From Pseudomonas congelans (GTDB lineage: Bacteria > Pseudomonadota > Gammaproteobacteria > Pseudomonadales > Pseudomonadaceae), in contig NZ_FNJH01000004.1 of the NCBI RefSeq assembly GCF_900103225.1, positions 279,349-343,348 on the forward strand: a stretch of DNA of 64,000 bases. The letters are read 5' to 3'. Numbering within the stretch: position 1 is the stretch's first letter; every line of letters starts with the position of its first letter. Under the pieces are notes generated by a model that was not told the origin of the DNA, did not search any database, and saw nothing but the letters and a program-made list of their open reading frames with translations. The position numbers and the translations under genes were made by a program. This document shows, one piece after another, positions 1-9,269 of the stretch.

Positions 1-611
1 AGCACATAGAAACAAATCGCCACGAAGTGCATCAGACTGCCGCCGATGACGAACAGGTGCCAGATGCCGTGAAAGTGGCGGATCTGGTCGTAGGCGAAGA
101 ACAGGATGCCGACGGTGTACAACACGCCGCCTCCGGCCAGCCAGATGAAACCCGATACACCGAGCGCAGCCAGCAGTGGCTTGACGGCCACCAGCACGAT
201 CCAGCCCATCACGGCGTAGATCACGATGGACATGATTCGCGCTTCGGAGCGCGGTTTTATCTCTTGCAGGATGCCGATCAGCGCCAGCCCCCAGACAATT
301 CCGAACAAGGTCCAGCCCCACGCGCCGCGCAATGTCACGAGGCAGAACGGGGTGTAGCTGCCGGCAATCATCAGGTAGATCGAAAAGTGGTCGACCTTCT
401 GCATGATCGATTTCGAGCGCCCCTTGACGCTGTGGTAGACCGTCGAGACGCTGTACAGCGTCACCAGACACACACCATAAATGGCCATGCTGACCACTTT
501 CCAGACATCACCATGCAGACACGCCATGACCAATAACCAGATCGCACCGACGGCCGCCAGTACGGCGCCAACCAGGTGCGACCAGGCGTTGAATTTTTCT
601 CCGTAGTACAT
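1..611 (-). CDS. Hemolysin III-family integral membrane protein (3' end cut by window edge)
   Basis: The minus-strand reading frame opens with ATG at 611 and runs off the window after about 203 codons. The family is usually 205-220 residues, so only a few C-terminal residues are missing. It is a seven-helix membrane protein of the YqfA/hemolysin III (PAQR-like) family. Family signatures are visible: YHSVKGRSK followed by DHFSIYLMIAGSYTPF, and near the C-terminus HFHGIWHLFVIGGSLMHF. These carry the conserved His and Asp thought to bind a metal. True haemolytic activity is doubtful for most members and the physiological role is unknown. It stands alone, divergent from mdcR. Confidence 0.88.
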   Translation of the reverse strand, partial: MYYGEKFNAWSHLVGAVLAAVGAIWLLVMACLHGDVWKVVSMAIYGVCLVTLYSVSTVYHSVKGRSKSIMQKVDHFSIYLMIAGSYTPFCLVTLRGAWGWTLFGIVWGLALIGILQEIKPRSEARIMSIVIYAVMGWIVLVAVKPLLAALGVSGFIWLAGGGVLYTVGILFFAYDQIRHFHGIWHLFVIGGSLMHFVAICFYV

Positions 612-769
612 CCGCTCAATACCCCCCTCTTGATGGCGAAAACACTGGAAACAGAGACTCCGGGTTATTGAAACAAACCGCAACACCCGTGTCAGTGACG
701 GATATTTTAAGCAGCTATCGACGCATGAGTTGTGCACAATCAGCGCACCTCAACCATAAGCGCCACGAC

Positions 770-1696
770 ATGCAGATTGATGACGAACTGACGCTCAAGA
801 AACTGGAAATATTCCTCGCCTTCATGCGCACCGGCAATCTGGCGCGGGCGGCGGAGGAGTTGCAGACCAGTAACGTCAGCGTGCACCGCGCCATTCATTC
901 GCTGGAAAGCGCGCTGCGCTGCCCCTTGTTCAAGCATGAGGGACGCAACCTGACGCCACTGGAAAGCGCGTATGTGCTGGAAGAACGCGCGCAGAAACTG
1001 GTCCAGGATGTGCTCGCCACGGTGGAACTGACCCGTCAGGCAGCAGGTTTCTCAGCGGCGCGGTTCCGGCTGGGGGCATTGTATTCGCTGACGGTCAAGA
1101 CGGTGCCGCAGCTGATCATGGGCCTGAAGATCCGCCGCAGCGAGCTGAATATCGACCTGATTCTGGGCTCGAACATGGACCTGCTCTACAAACTCAAGAA
1201 CATGGAAGTCGATGCGATGCTGGTGTCGCTGGATGAAAGCACCCATGACCCGGACTGCGAGCATCTGGCGCTGTTTTCCGACGACATCTTTCTCGCCGTC
1301 CCCACCGACTCACCGTTCGCCGAACACCCTGAAGTGGACCTGGGCGACCTGCGCGAAGCGACGTTCATCACCCTGACCCAGGGTTTCGCCACGCACCGCG
1401 ACGGGATCCGGGTGTTTCAACAGGCCGGTTTCGAGCCCAAGGTGGCGATGCAGGTCAATGACATCTTCACCTTGCTGAGCATGGTCAGCTCCGGCGTCGG
1501 CTACGCTCTGCTGCCGGGACGAATCGCCGCGGTCTATGAAAACCGCGTGCGCCTGATTCCGTTGCAGAGCCGCTACCGGATGCAGCAACACATCGGCATG
1601 GTGTTCCTCAAGTCCAGACAGCGCGATCCCAACCTGCTCGCGCTATTGGCCGAGTGCCGGATGTACGCGAACCGGCTGCTGGAACAGACGACCTGA
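770..1696 (+). CDS. mdcR: LysR-type regulator of malonate decarboxylase genes (MdcR)
   Basis: This is a 308-residue LysR-family protein. A winged helix-turn-helix lies at about residues 8-65 (LEIFLAFMRTGNLARAAEEL and following), and the rest is a periplasmic-binding-like effector domain. The frame stays open upstream to 668, but ATG 770 (MQIDDELTLKKLEIF) gives the normal LysR N-terminus, so I prefer it. It lies beside the mdc/mad operon, which supports the role of malonate-responsive activator known for MdcR in other bacteria. The gene is convergent with madM, with only one base between the two stop codons, and lies at the opposite end of the locus from the proposed operator near mdcA (9084-9106). 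The ligand is inferred. Confidence 0.9.
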   Translation: MQIDDELTLKKLEIFLAFMRTGNLARAAEELQTSNVSVHRAIHSLESALRCPLFKHEGRNLTPLESAYVLEERAQKLVQDVLATVELTRQAAGFSAARFRLGALYSLTVKTVPQLIMGLKIRRSELNIDLILGSNMDLLYKLKNMEVDAMLVSLDESTHDPDCEHLALFSDDIFLAVPTDSPFAEHPEVDLGDLREATFITLTQGFATHRDGIRVFQQAGFEPKVAMQVNDIFTLLSMVSSGVGYALLPGRIAAVYENRVRLIPLQSRYRMQQHIGMVFLKSRQRDPNLLALLAECRMYANRLLEQTT

Positions 1697-1697
1697 C

Positions 1698-2462
1698 CTA
1701 GCCGACGATGGCGCGCACGATGAAATACAGCACCGATGGCCCGAGCAGGCAGCCCAGACCGGTGTGGAACGTAGCGGTCAGCGCGCCGTAAGGCACCAGA
1801 CGCCGATCGGTTGCCGCCAGCCCTGCGGTAACGCCGCTGACAGTACCCGCCAGCCCACCGAAAACCATCGCCGAGCGCGGATTGTCCAGCCCCATCCAGC
1901 GCGCCGCCATGGGCGTGCCGACCATCACCAGAATCGCCTTGATCAGGCCGGTGGCAATCGACAGCGCCATTACATCGGAGGTGGCGCCCAGCGCAGCACC
2001 GGTCACCGGGCCGACAATGTAGGTCACCGCCCCGGCACCGATGGTGGTCATGCTGATCGCATCGCGATAACCGAATACCCAGGCAATGCTCGCGCCGACG
2101 ATAAACGGCAGAATCGTGCCCAGCAGCAAAGCGATCACACCGATCAGTCCGGCCTTGCGTGCTTCAGTGGCCTGCACTTCGAAGGCGGTGGCAACGATGG
2201 CAAAGTCACGTAGCATCGCCCCGCCCATAAGGCCGATGCCGGAGAACAGCGTGATATCCGCCAGCCCTTTCTGGCCGCCGGTCAGGGTGCCGCCGACCCA
2301 GGCCAGAATCAGCCCGATGACAATCGCAATGGCCGATCCATGTACCCGGCCAAACGTCAGGCGTCTGGAAAGCACCACCGAGACCCACATGATGATGCCG
2401 ACGAAGGCGAATGCGGTGATCAGGCCGTTGTGTTCAAGTCCCTTCTCGATGAGGTCCCACAT
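1698..2462 (-). CDS. madM: Malonate transporter subunit MadM
   Basis: This 254-residue protein is almost entirely hydrophobic, with about eight predicted membrane helices (for example AFAFVGIIMWVSVVL and LFSGIGLMGGAMLRDFAIV). It matches MadM, the larger subunit of the two-component MadLM malonate:Na+ carrier first described in Malonomonas rubra. It imports malonate for the decarboxylase encoded upstream. It follows madL by one base and is the last gene of the minus-strand mdc-mad operon. Some Pseudomonas mdc loci instead use the unrelated single-subunit carrier MdcF, which is absent here. Confidence 0.93.
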   Translation of the reverse strand: MWDLIEKGLEHNGLITAFAFVGIIMWVSVVLSRRLTFGRVHGSAIAIVIGLILAWVGGTLTGGQKGLADITLFSGIGLMGGAMLRDFAIVATAFEVQATEARKAGLIGVIALLLGTILPFIVGASIAWVFGYRDAISMTTIGAGAVTYIVGPVTGAALGATSDVMALSIATGLIKAILVMVGTPMAARWMGLDNPRSAMVFGGLAGTVSGVTAGLAATDRRLVPYGALTATFHTGLGCLLGPSVLYFIVRAIVG

Positions 2463-2463
2463 A

Positions 2464-2880
2464 TCAGCGACCTCCGGCCGGGGCGATTTCAGGTGTCAGC
2501 AGCGGCTCTTCCTTGGGTAACGGCTCGCCGCGATTGGTGCGGCTGATCACTGCGATGGTGCAGGCACACAGCACCACCGAACCCACCGCGGCCAGTACCG
2601 CCACCGGCCCGCCCTTGAGTGCGGTCACCACGTTTTGCTGTGCGGCCATTGCCACCACCACCGGTATGTACAGCGCGCCCCAGAAACCCACGCCCATTTC
2701 GCAGTCTTTGCTCATGCCGCCGTGTTTCTGCATCCACAGGCGCGCGCAGATCAACAGGATCATGGCGATCCCGACCCCGCCCACATTGGATTTCACACCC
2801 AGCAGAACGCCGAGCATATCGCCGAGAATCACGCCCGCAAGCGTGCAGATGGCCAGTAGTGCAACACCGTAGATAATCAT
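2464..2880 (-). CDS. madL: Malonate transporter subunit MadL
   Basis: This small membrane protein of 138 residues has four predicted helices, starting MIIYGVALLAICTLAGVILG. It is the partner of MadM in malonate uptake. The ATG at 2880 is preceded by a good ribosome site (GAGGAA, about nine bases upstream). The gene follows mdcH after a 69-base gap and is followed immediately by madM, so uptake and decarboxylation are probably co-transcribed. The last 20 or so residues are polar (LPKEEPLLTPEIAPAGGR) and probably cytoplasmic. Confidence 0.93.
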   Translation of the reverse strand: MIIYGVALLAICTLAGVILGDMLGVLLGVKSNVGGVGIAMILLICARLWMQKHGGMSKDCEMGVGFWGALYIPVVVAMAAQQNVVTALKGGPVAVLAAVGSVVLCACTIAVISRTNRGEPLPKEEPLLTPEIAPAGGR

Positions 2881-2949
2881 TGTTGTTATTCCTCTGTTTG
2901 CATTGCTGAAGTTGTTGTTTTTGTCCTTCGTAGCAGCTGCACGGCGGCT

Positions 2950-3885
2950 CTATGGGGTTCGGCGACCCTCCTCGCGCGACAGCGCGACCAGGCTGTCCAG
3001 ACGCGCAGCCTGAAAAGCCAGTGCGGTGCCCTGCTGGAATACCTTGCGCGCCAGCCCGGTCAGCACGCTGCCGGGCGGCAATTCGATGTGCAGGCGCACG
3101 CCCCGCTCCCAGGCGGTTTCCACGGTGCTGCGCCAGTCGATGACCCGGCACATGTTGAAGGCCAGGTCGTCACGCAGCTTCTCGGCATTGCGCACAGGTC
3201 GCGCCGTGCTGCCGCTCAGGTAACGTATCGTGGGTGCCTGCAGCGCGACCGTTGAAAAGGCCTCGGCCAGTTGTTGCGCGGGGGCGTCCAGCAACGCGCA
3301 ATGCGACGGCACGCTGACCGCAAGGCGCTTGACCGTTGCCGCTCCGGCAGCCCTGGCCAACTGACCGACCTGATTCATCGCCTCGGCACTGCCGGAGATC
3401 ACCATCTGGTTGTCGGCGTTGATATTGGCGAGAAACACCGGTGTCTTCGCGCTGTGTATCTGCCCGATCAGCGCTTCTACCTGCGCCTGATCCAGACCGA
3501 TGAGCGCGGTCATGCCGTAACCCTGCGGCCAGGCGCTTTGCATCAGCTCGCCACGCAGCGCGACCAGGCGCACAGCGTCGTCAAAAGCCAGCGCCCCCGA
3601 GATCACCGCTGCCGGATAAGCGCCGATGGACAGCCCTGCCAGGTAGTCCGGCACACAATCACGTGCCTGCAGCACGCGCGCACATGCGACGCCAGCGATC
3701 AGCAGGCAAAGCTGAACGCCACGGGTGGCTTGCAGTGCCTCAGGGGTGTCCAGCGCAAGCACGTCTTCGCCCAGCGCATCGGCGGCTTCCTGCAGACAGT
3801 CGCGCACCACGGCATCGTCCGGCAACTGATGCAGCATGCCGGCTTGCTGCGCGCCCTGGCCGGGAAACACCCACAGGCTGCTCAT
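2950..3885 (-). CDS. mdcH: Malonate decarboxylase epsilon subunit, malonyl-CoA:ACP transacylase
   Basis: This 311-residue protein has the FabD fold. It carries GQGAQ at residues 9-13, the nucleophile motif GLSIG (Ser86), and a later conserved histidine in the SVPSHCALL segment. MdcH primes the decarboxylase by moving malonyl from CoA to the thiol of the acyl-carrier subunit MdcC. The ATG at 3885 (MSSLWVFPGQGAQ) is the natural family start and overlaps the end of mdcG by four bases (ATGA), indicating translational coupling. An in-frame extension to 3975 has no family similarity and is rejected. Confidence 0.95.
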   Translation of the reverse strand: MSSLWVFPGQGAQQAGMLHQLPDDAVVRDCLQEAADALGEDVLALDTPEALQATRGVQLCLLIAGVACARVLQARDCVPDYLAGLSIGAYPAAVISGALAFDDAVRLVALRGELMQSAWPQGYGMTALIGLDQAQVEALIGQIHSAKTPVFLANINADNQMVISGSAEAMNQVGQLARAAGAATVKRLAVSVPSHCALLDAPAQQLAEAFSTVALQAPTIRYLSGSTARPVRNAEKLRDDLAFNMCRVIDWRSTVETAWERGVRLHIELPPGSVLTGLARKVFQQGTALAFQAARLDSLVALSREEGRRTP

Positions 3886-4520
3886 GCGTACACCTGAGCC
3901 AAATGCCAAGGGTCTGCAACCAGCCGCGCGCCGGTGGCGGTCTTGAGCAGCACGCGCCCCGTTGGCCGCGCCCACTCACGCAGCGCCACGGCACCCTGCT
4001 CGAGTTGCAACTGTACGTCGACCCGACAGACCGAGGTTTCCAGCGCCTCGACCAGCTCGGCGGCACAGCGGCGATTCAAGCGTCCCGGGGTGCGCAGAAT
4101 CAGGTCCAGATCGCTGTCCTGATGCAACGCAGCAATACCGCTGGCCAGCTCGAATCCGGCACTGCCGCCAACGCCCCAGTCCAGCTCCAGCGCCTCCATG
4201 ACCGGACGGATCTGGCGCAACGCATGCAACGCCGGCCATTGCTGATGGCTCTCGGTCGGGGCGTCGATCAACTGCTCGGGCATGACCCGTCGATGGACAT
4301 CCGCCAGCGGCATGCTCGCGGCATAGCGTTGCTCCCGACCGCGACCGCGCAAGCCCACCGCCACCTGACCGGCTGGCATTGCCTGACGCCGGACCACCAC
4401 CGGTTGCCCGGCCAGCACGGCGTCGACCGCCCATTTGGGCGCGTCATCCGGCAACGCAGCCAGCGGCATGCCCCACAACAAATCATGGGGCCGCACTGCG
4501 CCAGTGTTGCTGATCACCAT
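3882..4520 (-). CDS. mdcG: Malonate decarboxylase holo-ACP synthase (phosphoribosyl-dephospho-CoA transferase)
   Basis: This 212-residue enzyme transfers the 2'-(5''-phosphoribosyl)-3'-dephospho-CoA prosthetic group, made by MdcB, to the serine of MdcC. It shows the nucleotidyltransferase pattern: a glycine-serine pair (GGSAGF, near residues 118-123) followed by the acidic motif DSDLDL (Asp135, Asp137, Asp139). The acidic residues are those required in the Klebsiella enzyme family. It overlaps mdcE by seven bases upstream and mdcH by four bases downstream, so it sits inside the tightly coupled operon. Confidence 0.94.
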   Translation of the reverse strand: MVISNTGAVRPHDLLWGMPLAALPDDAPKWAVDAVLAGQPVVVRRQAMPAGQVAVGLRGRGREQRYAASMPLADVHRRVMPEQLIDAPTESHQQWPALHALRQIRPVMEALELDWGVGGSAGFELASGIAALHQDSDLDLILRTPGRLNRRCAAELVEALETSVCRVDVQLQLEQGAVALREWARPTGRVLLKTATGARLVADPWHLAQVYA

Positions 4521-5314
4521 TGCGCGCGCAGCAACTGGCGCACATTGGTCGACGCTGCACGGTTGCTCGCGCCCAGGCGGCTGCTCAGATCGACGCCACG
4601 GGCCTGCACGTCCTTGATCGCCCTGCTCAGTACATCGCGCACTTGGGTGAGATCATCCGCAGCGGGCTGTTCGATCTGGCTGACCCCCAGGGTTTCCCAG
4701 AGAAGACCGAGACTGGCGTAGCTGTCTATGTCGTAAGCCATCGGTGGAATGCTGGCGGCGAGCTTTTCCAGGTCCTCGACGCTGCGCAGGGTTACGCGGG
4801 CTGCCGAGGCCTTGCCCATTGCATGCACCATCACGCCGGGATCACGCAGTGCTATCAATCGATTGGCTTGATACCCATGAGCCAGGAACGCTCCGGACAT
4901 CGCTTTGCCCACTAAAAGGCCGATCACCGGATGCCCAGCCAGGCGTGCTCGCGCGTAACTGTCCACGGCCCCGGCCAATGCCTGATGGATACCGAGCGCT
5001 TCCTCGCGACGTCCGTAGGCCTGGCTCGGTACGTCGACAATGGCAATCAGTGCGCGCTTTTCAGCGCGGTCGCGATCCAGCTCGATGGCCTCGTCCACCG
5101 CCTTGGCCAGGCCCCAGCCTTCCAGCAGGCCGACTTCGCCCTGACGCGCCCGGGGAAAGCGGTTGTCGGTATCGGCAATCACTGCAAAAAAACGCACCGC
5201 CTGCTCGCCGAGAAAACCGTCGGCGACCTTGAGTGAGGCAGGCAGGCCAGTGACTTCACGGGCACCTGCGCTCAATGCGTTGAACCAGTTCAAACCCCGC
5301 TGTGAATGACTCAT
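4514..5314 (-). CDS. mdcE: Malonate decarboxylase gamma subunit (decarboxylase component)
   Basis: This 266-residue protein is related to the alpha part of carboxyltransferases (crotonase-like fold). With MdcD it catalyses decarboxylation of malonyl-S-ACP to acetyl-S-ACP and CO2. Family segments seen include VIGLLVGKAMSGAFLAHGYQ and ALRDPGVMVHAMGK. Its ATG at 5314 overlaps the mdcD stop (ATGA). Length and order are as in the biotin-independent, soluble malonate decarboxylases of Klebsiella and Pseudomonas. Confidence 0.95.
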   Translation of the reverse strand: MSHSQRGLNWFNALSAGAREVTGLPASLKVADGFLGEQAVRFFAVIADTDNRFPRARQGEVGLLEGWGLAKAVDEAIELDRDRAEKRALIAIVDVPSQAYGRREEALGIHQALAGAVDSYARARLAGHPVIGLLVGKAMSGAFLAHGYQANRLIALRDPGVMVHAMGKASAARVTLRSVEDLEKLAASIPPMAYDIDSYASLGLLWETLGVSQIEQPAADDLTQVRDVLSRAIKDVQARGVDLSSRLGASNRAASTNVRQLLRAQW

Positions 5315-6162
5315 GACCGGGCTCCTTGATAGAGGGTGCGCACACCTTGCGGATCGATTTGCGGCTCGGTGTCGAGGCTCGCCAGGCGTTGCAAAAACAG
5401 TTGGTATTGACTGCTGCGATGCGTTTCCGGCACGCCCTGCTTGAGCCAGGCGCTGACCTGCTGGCGGACATCGGCGACATCGTCGGCAGCAAAACCATCC
5501 ACCAGAGCACTGGCAAAGCGTTGCTCGCCACCGGTCAGGCTCCAGATGAACGGACGGTCACGTGAGTCGTACTCTTCGATGCCCGCTTCCTGCTCAATCA
5601 CTTGCGGGCCATTCAGGCCAAGACGTGCTTCCTGGGTCACCAGCAGGTAACTGCACAGCCCTGCGGCGATGGACATCCCGCCAAAGCAGCCGACGCTGCC
5701 GGCCACCACGCCGATCACCGGCTGGTACTGACGCAGGTCGACTATCGCCGCATGAATCTCGGCAATCGCTGCAAGGCCCAGATTGGCTTCCTGCAAACGC
5801 ACGCCACCGGTTTCCAGCAGCACGATCGCGGCGGTGGGGATGCCGTTGCGGTTGTCTTCGGCGGCCAGCTCCAGCGCGCCAGCCATTTTCGCGCCGCCGA
5901 CTTCGCCCATGCTGCCGCCCTGAAACGAGCCTTCAATGGCGGCGATGACCACTGGCCGACCATCGACAGTGCCTTTGGCGACCACCACGCCATCGTCAGC
6001 CTGGGGCACCACGCCTTGCATGGCCAGCCACGGCGACATGACCCGATCGAACGGACCGAGCAGTTCGCGGAAGCTGCCGGTATCCAGCAAGGCGCGGGCG
6101 CGCTGCCGGGCACCCAGTTCGATAAAACTGTGCTGACTCAGCAAACGTGCGTTATCAGTCAT
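5311..6162 (-). CDS. mdcD: Malonate decarboxylase beta subunit
   Basis: This 283-residue protein is related to the beta part of acetyl-CoA carboxylase and other carboxyltransferases. It forms the decarboxylase core with MdcE. The glycine-rich segment QGGSMGEVGGAKMAGALELA and the GSVGCFGGMSIAAGLC segment fit the oxyanion-hole regions of the family. The ATG at 6162 (MTDNARLLSQHSF) is chosen because it overlaps mdcC by eight bases; the upstream in-frame extension reads through mdcC coding sequence in another frame and is not meaningful. Confidence 0.95.
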   Translation of the reverse strand: MTDNARLLSQHSFIELGARQRARALLDTGSFRELLGPFDRVMSPWLAMQGVVPQADDGVVVAKGTVDGRPVVIAAIEGSFQGGSMGEVGGAKMAGALELAAEDNRNGIPTAAIVLLETGGVRLQEANLGLAAIAEIHAAIVDLRQYQPVIGVVAGSVGCFGGMSIAAGLCSYLLVTQEARLGLNGPQVIEQEAGIEEYDSRDRPFIWSLTGGEQRFASALVDGFAADDVADVRQQVSAWLKQGVPETHRSSQYQLFLQRLASLDTEPQIDPQGVRTLYQGARS

Positions 6163-6454
6163 GACCGATCTCCTCGAAGCCTTGCTCCAGGCGCAAACGC
6201 ACGACGCCGGGCGTCGCGCCGAAGTCATGAATATCGATGCTCAGCGCAGGCGGGGTCTGGCCGTCGAACATGCGTTCGAACAGGTGTTGCCAGCGCAGCG
6301 AGGCGCCGTTGACCGACGTCACCACCTGAATCGACAAGGTGCCCGGCTTACCGGGTTCCAGCAGCACCTCCAGATCACCGGAGCCAACCACACCCACCAG
6401 CGCACGGCCCTTGGGCGGCTGTCCGGCAGGAAATTCAAAAGACAGGGTTTCCAT
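6155..6454 (-). CDS. mdcC: Malonate decarboxylase delta subunit (acyl carrier protein)
   Basis: This 99-residue acyl carrier protein is unrelated to the phosphopantetheine ACPs. Ser25, in the motif VVGSGDLEVLLEP, is the expected attachment site of the dephospho-CoA-derived prosthetic group. MdcA, MdcH and MdcD/E act on the acyl thioester it carries. The ATG at 6454 gives the family N-terminus METLSFEFPAG. The gene follows mdcB after one base and overlaps mdcD. Confidence 0.95.
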   Translation of the reverse strand: METLSFEFPAGQPPKGRALVGVVGSGDLEVLLEPGKPGTLSIQVVTSVNGASLRWQHLFERMFDGQTPPALSIDIHDFGATPGVVRLRLEQGFEEIGHD

Positions 6455-6455
6455 T

Positions 6456-7331
6456 TCAGGCACTCCTCGAAACAGGGCCGAGCGCAGGCTCAAGGCCATC
6501 GATGAACAGGCAGGCAGCCAGCAGATCCGCCGCGCCACCGGGCGAAGCATTGAGGGCCAGCAGGTGCTGATCCAGCTCGTTCAGTGCGCGGCGGCCCGCC
6601 AGGCTGGCGCTGCCTCCAGCGTCCAGCACGCGCTGTGCTCCTCGCTGCATGGCATTCAGCCCTTCGATGCCGGCGCGATGCAGCACGCAGGTGTCGTCCA
6701 GCGTGGTCATGATTGCCAGCAGCGCGTCCAGCCGGGCGTTCTGCTCACCACTGCCTGCCGCACGGCTGCGTTGCAATTGCGGCAAGGCGAACAGCCTGAC
6801 CGCCGGGAAACCTTGCTGTGCCTGTTCTCTGGCCCCCATGACGCCATAACGACGAACCACTTGATCGCCGTGGCTGTTCTGCGTGAGCACCTGGCGGTCC
6901 TTGATCCTGGCCAGAGCGGCAGCGCGTGCGCAGACCGCATCGGGCGCACAATCCTGGTGATCCATCGCGGCAGCGGTCACCAGCAGGCCCAGCGCCCAGA
7001 TCGCGCCGCGATGCGTGTTCACCTCGCTGGTGGTGCGCAGCATCGTGGCTTCGCCTTCGCGGCCAAGCCTCCCCAAGGCCTCACGCAATGGCTGGCCCAC
7101 GACACCGAACTGTGTGGCGGCGTCAGCCATCAACTTGAAAGTCGGCCACAACGACAGCGCCGAAGAATGCATCAACCCCAGGTGCAGATCGGTGTGCGCG
7201 CCGCTGCCACGCCGGTCCACCAAGGCAGGTTTGGGCGACAGGTCGGCTTCGTCGATCAAGGCGTCGACGGCCAGATCAGCCAGTCGCACTGCCAGCGAGG
7301 CCGATTGCGGTGCCAGTTGAAGTGCGCTCAT
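6456..7331 (-). CDS. mdcB: Triphosphoribosyl-dephospho-CoA synthase
   Basis: This 291-residue CitG-family enzyme makes 2'-(5''-triphosphoribosyl)-3'-dephospho-CoA from ATP and dephospho-CoA, the precursor used by MdcG. The conserved segments [11 protein letters not shown] and [15 protein letters not shown] are characteristic. The start ATG (7331-7329) shares its A with the mdcA stop codon (TAATG), so translation is coupled. Confidence 0.95.
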   Translation of the reverse strand: MSALQLAPQSASLAVRLADLAVDALIDEADLSPKPALVDRRGSGAHTDLHLGLMHSSALSLWPTFKLMADAATQFGVVGQPLREALGRLGREGEATMLRTTSEVNTHRGAIWALGLLVTAAAMDHQDCAPDAVCARAAALARIKDRQVLTQNSHGDQVVRRYGVMGAREQAQQGFPAVRLFALPQLQRSRAAGSGEQNARLDALLAIMTTLDDTCVLHRAGIEGLNAMQRGAQRVLDAGGSASLAGRRALNELDQHLLALNASPGGAADLLAACLFIDGLEPALGPVSRSA

Positions 7332-9007
7332 TACCAACTCCTGAATTTGGCGGGCGGGTTGTAGAGGCCACCGGACCACTGAACCAGGTCGGCAATGCTC
7401 TTGGCGGCCAGCAGTTCACGGCTGGCGTCGGTGCGGCGGATCCCCAGGTCTTCGGGCAACGCGATCAGCCCTTCACGGCGCATGCGCGCGGTGTCCTTGG
7501 GGTTGTGGCGCAAACCGATCACGGTTACGCCCGCTACTGCGGCGATCATCGCCTGGCGTTCCTCAAGGCTGCGCGCCTTGTAGAGGTAGGCGATGCCTTC
7601 TTCTGTCAGCAGGTGGGTCACGTCGTCGCCGTAGATCATGATCGGCGCCAGCGGCATGCCGCTTTTCTTCGCCACTTCGACGGCGTCCAGGGTTTCGACG
7701 AAGGTCGGTTTGCCGCCCTCCTGGAACGTCTCGACCATCTGCACCACCAGCTTCTTGCCGCGCTCCAGATAGGCAGCCGGGCCGTCATCGTGCTGCTGAC
7801 GCATGTCGAGCCAGGCCGGAGTGGCATGACGCCGGCCGCGTGGGTCATGGCCCATGTTCGGCGCGCCACCAAAGCCGGCCAGGCGACCACGGGTGACCGT
7901 CGAGGAATGCCCGTCGCCATCGACCTGCAGGGTTGCGCCGATGAACAGGTCCACGGCGTACTGCCCGGCCAGCTGGCAGAGCTGGCGGTTGGAGCGCAGC
8001 GAACCGTCGCGTCCGGTGAAGAACACATCCGGGCGGGCGGCGATATAGTTCTCCATGCCCAGTTCGGTGCCGAAACAATGCACGCTCTCGACCCAGCCGC
8101 TTTCGATGGCCGGGATCAGCGTCGGGTGCGGATTGAGTGTCCAGTTGCGGCAGATCTTGCCCTTCAGGCCCAGCGACTCGCCGTAGGTCGGCAGAATCAG
8201 TTCAATGGCGGCGGTATTGAAACCAATGCCGTGGTTCAACGACTGGACGTTGTGTTTCTCGTAGATGCCGCGAATCGCCATCATCGCCATCAACACGTGC
8301 ACCGGCTTGATGTGGCGCGGGTCGCGGGTGAACAGCGGCTCGATATAGAACGGTTTGTCGGCGACCACCACAAAGTCGACCCACGAGGCCGGGATGTCCA
8401 CGCGTGGCAGCTCGCTGACGTCATCGACCAGTTGATTGACCTGGACGATGACGATGCCATCGCTGAATGCCGCCGGTTCGATGAGTGCGGGGGTGTCTTC
8501 GGTGCTGGGCCCGGTGTAGATGTTGCCGGCGCGGTCGGCCATGAAGCCTGCCGCCAGCACCACGTTGGGGATGAGGTCCACCACCAGCCGTGAGTACAGT
8601 TCGATGTAGGTGTGGATTGCGCCGATTTCCAGCAGGCCGTCTTCCAGCAACTGACTGATGCGCAGGCTTTGCGTGCCGGCGAACGAAAAGTCCAGCTTGC
8701 GCGCAATGCCCTGCTCGAACAGGTCCAGATGCTCGGCGCGGCCAACGCTCGGCATGATCATGTGCAGGTCATGCACCTTGCCCGGGTCGACTTTAGCCAG
8801 CGCGCGGGAGAGGAAGTCGGCCTGCTTCTGATTGTTGCCTTCAAGCACCACACGATCGCCTGAAACCAGCAGGGCCTCCAGCGCTGCGACGATGTTGTCG
8901 GTCGGCAACACCACACCGTCGGCCAACGCCCGCACTTGCTCCAGACGCCGCTGCTTCTCGCTGCGACGACGTGTCCAGCGTGCGTCGGGGGAAGTTGTTG
9001 TTGTCAT
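7331..9007 (-). CDS. mdcA: Malonate decarboxylase alpha subunit (acetyl-S-ACP:malonate ACP transferase)
   Basis: This is a 558-residue CoA-transferase-like protein, the first gene of the operon. It swaps the acetyl group on MdcC for malonate, giving malonyl-S-ACP and free acetate, which turns the catalytic cycle. Sequence and length match MdcA along the whole protein (for example [19 protein letters not shown] and the [14 protein letters not shown]-terminus). The ATG at 9007 has a GGAG ribosome site about five bases upstream. The 262 bases upstream, shared with the PAAR gene, contain a LysR-type dyad (9084-9106), the likely MdcR operator. Confidence 0.96.
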   Translation of the reverse strand: MTTTTSPDARWTRRRSEKQRRLEQVRALADGVVLPTDNIVAALEALLVSGDRVVLEGNNQKQADFLSRALAKVDPGKVHDLHMIMPSVGRAEHLDLFEQGIARKLDFSFAGTQSLRISQLLEDGLLEIGAIHTYIELYSRLVVDLIPNVVLAAGFMADRAGNIYTGPSTEDTPALIEPAAFSDGIVIVQVNQLVDDVSELPRVDIPASWVDFVVVADKPFYIEPLFTRDPRHIKPVHVLMAMMAIRGIYEKHNVQSLNHGIGFNTAAIELILPTYGESLGLKGKICRNWTLNPHPTLIPAIESGWVESVHCFGTELGMENYIAARPDVFFTGRDGSLRSNRQLCQLAGQYAVDLFIGATLQVDGDGHSSTVTRGRLAGFGGAPNMGHDPRGRRHATPAWLDMRQQHDDGPAAYLERGKKLVVQMVETFQEGGKPTFVETLDAVEVAKKSGMPLAPIMIYGDDVTHLLTEEGIAYLYKARSLEERQAMIAAVAGVTVIGLRHNPKDTARMRREGLIALPEDLGIRRTDASRELLAAKSIADLVQWSGGLYNPPAKFRSW

Positions 9008-9083
9008 GATCGCTCCACGATTTTGCTGTCGTCGGCCACCTTAAAAGCGATAGCGATCGGGCATCAATCAAGCAGCGCGTCGA

Positions 9084-9106
9084 ATCATTACGGCTGGAGT
9101 AACGAT
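9084..9106 (-). promoter_or_regulatory. Probable MdcR operator (LysR-type T-N11-A dyad) upstream of mdcA
   Basis: The site reads ATCATTAC-N7-GTAACGAT on the plus strand. The arms are complementary at seven of eight positions and contain a T-N11-A core, the classic LysR-type box. It is centred about 88 bases upstream of the mdcA ATG, a normal place for an activator recognition site. A weak -35/-10 pair can be drawn between it and mdcA but is not convincing. Assignment to MdcR is inferred from location. Confidence 0.55.
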
Positions 9107-9269
9107 AGGGGAGCAGATATTTCGCCGGGCGCTTCGTCGCTCATGCAACACACTCGAAATGCCCGGCTGGTAATTGCGTAGGACCGGTCTCTAAAGGCCT
9201 TGGGATGCTATCGGAATCTGTGTTTGCGCCTAGCCTTCAGGTTTTCCATAACCCAGAGGCAGTAGCGCC

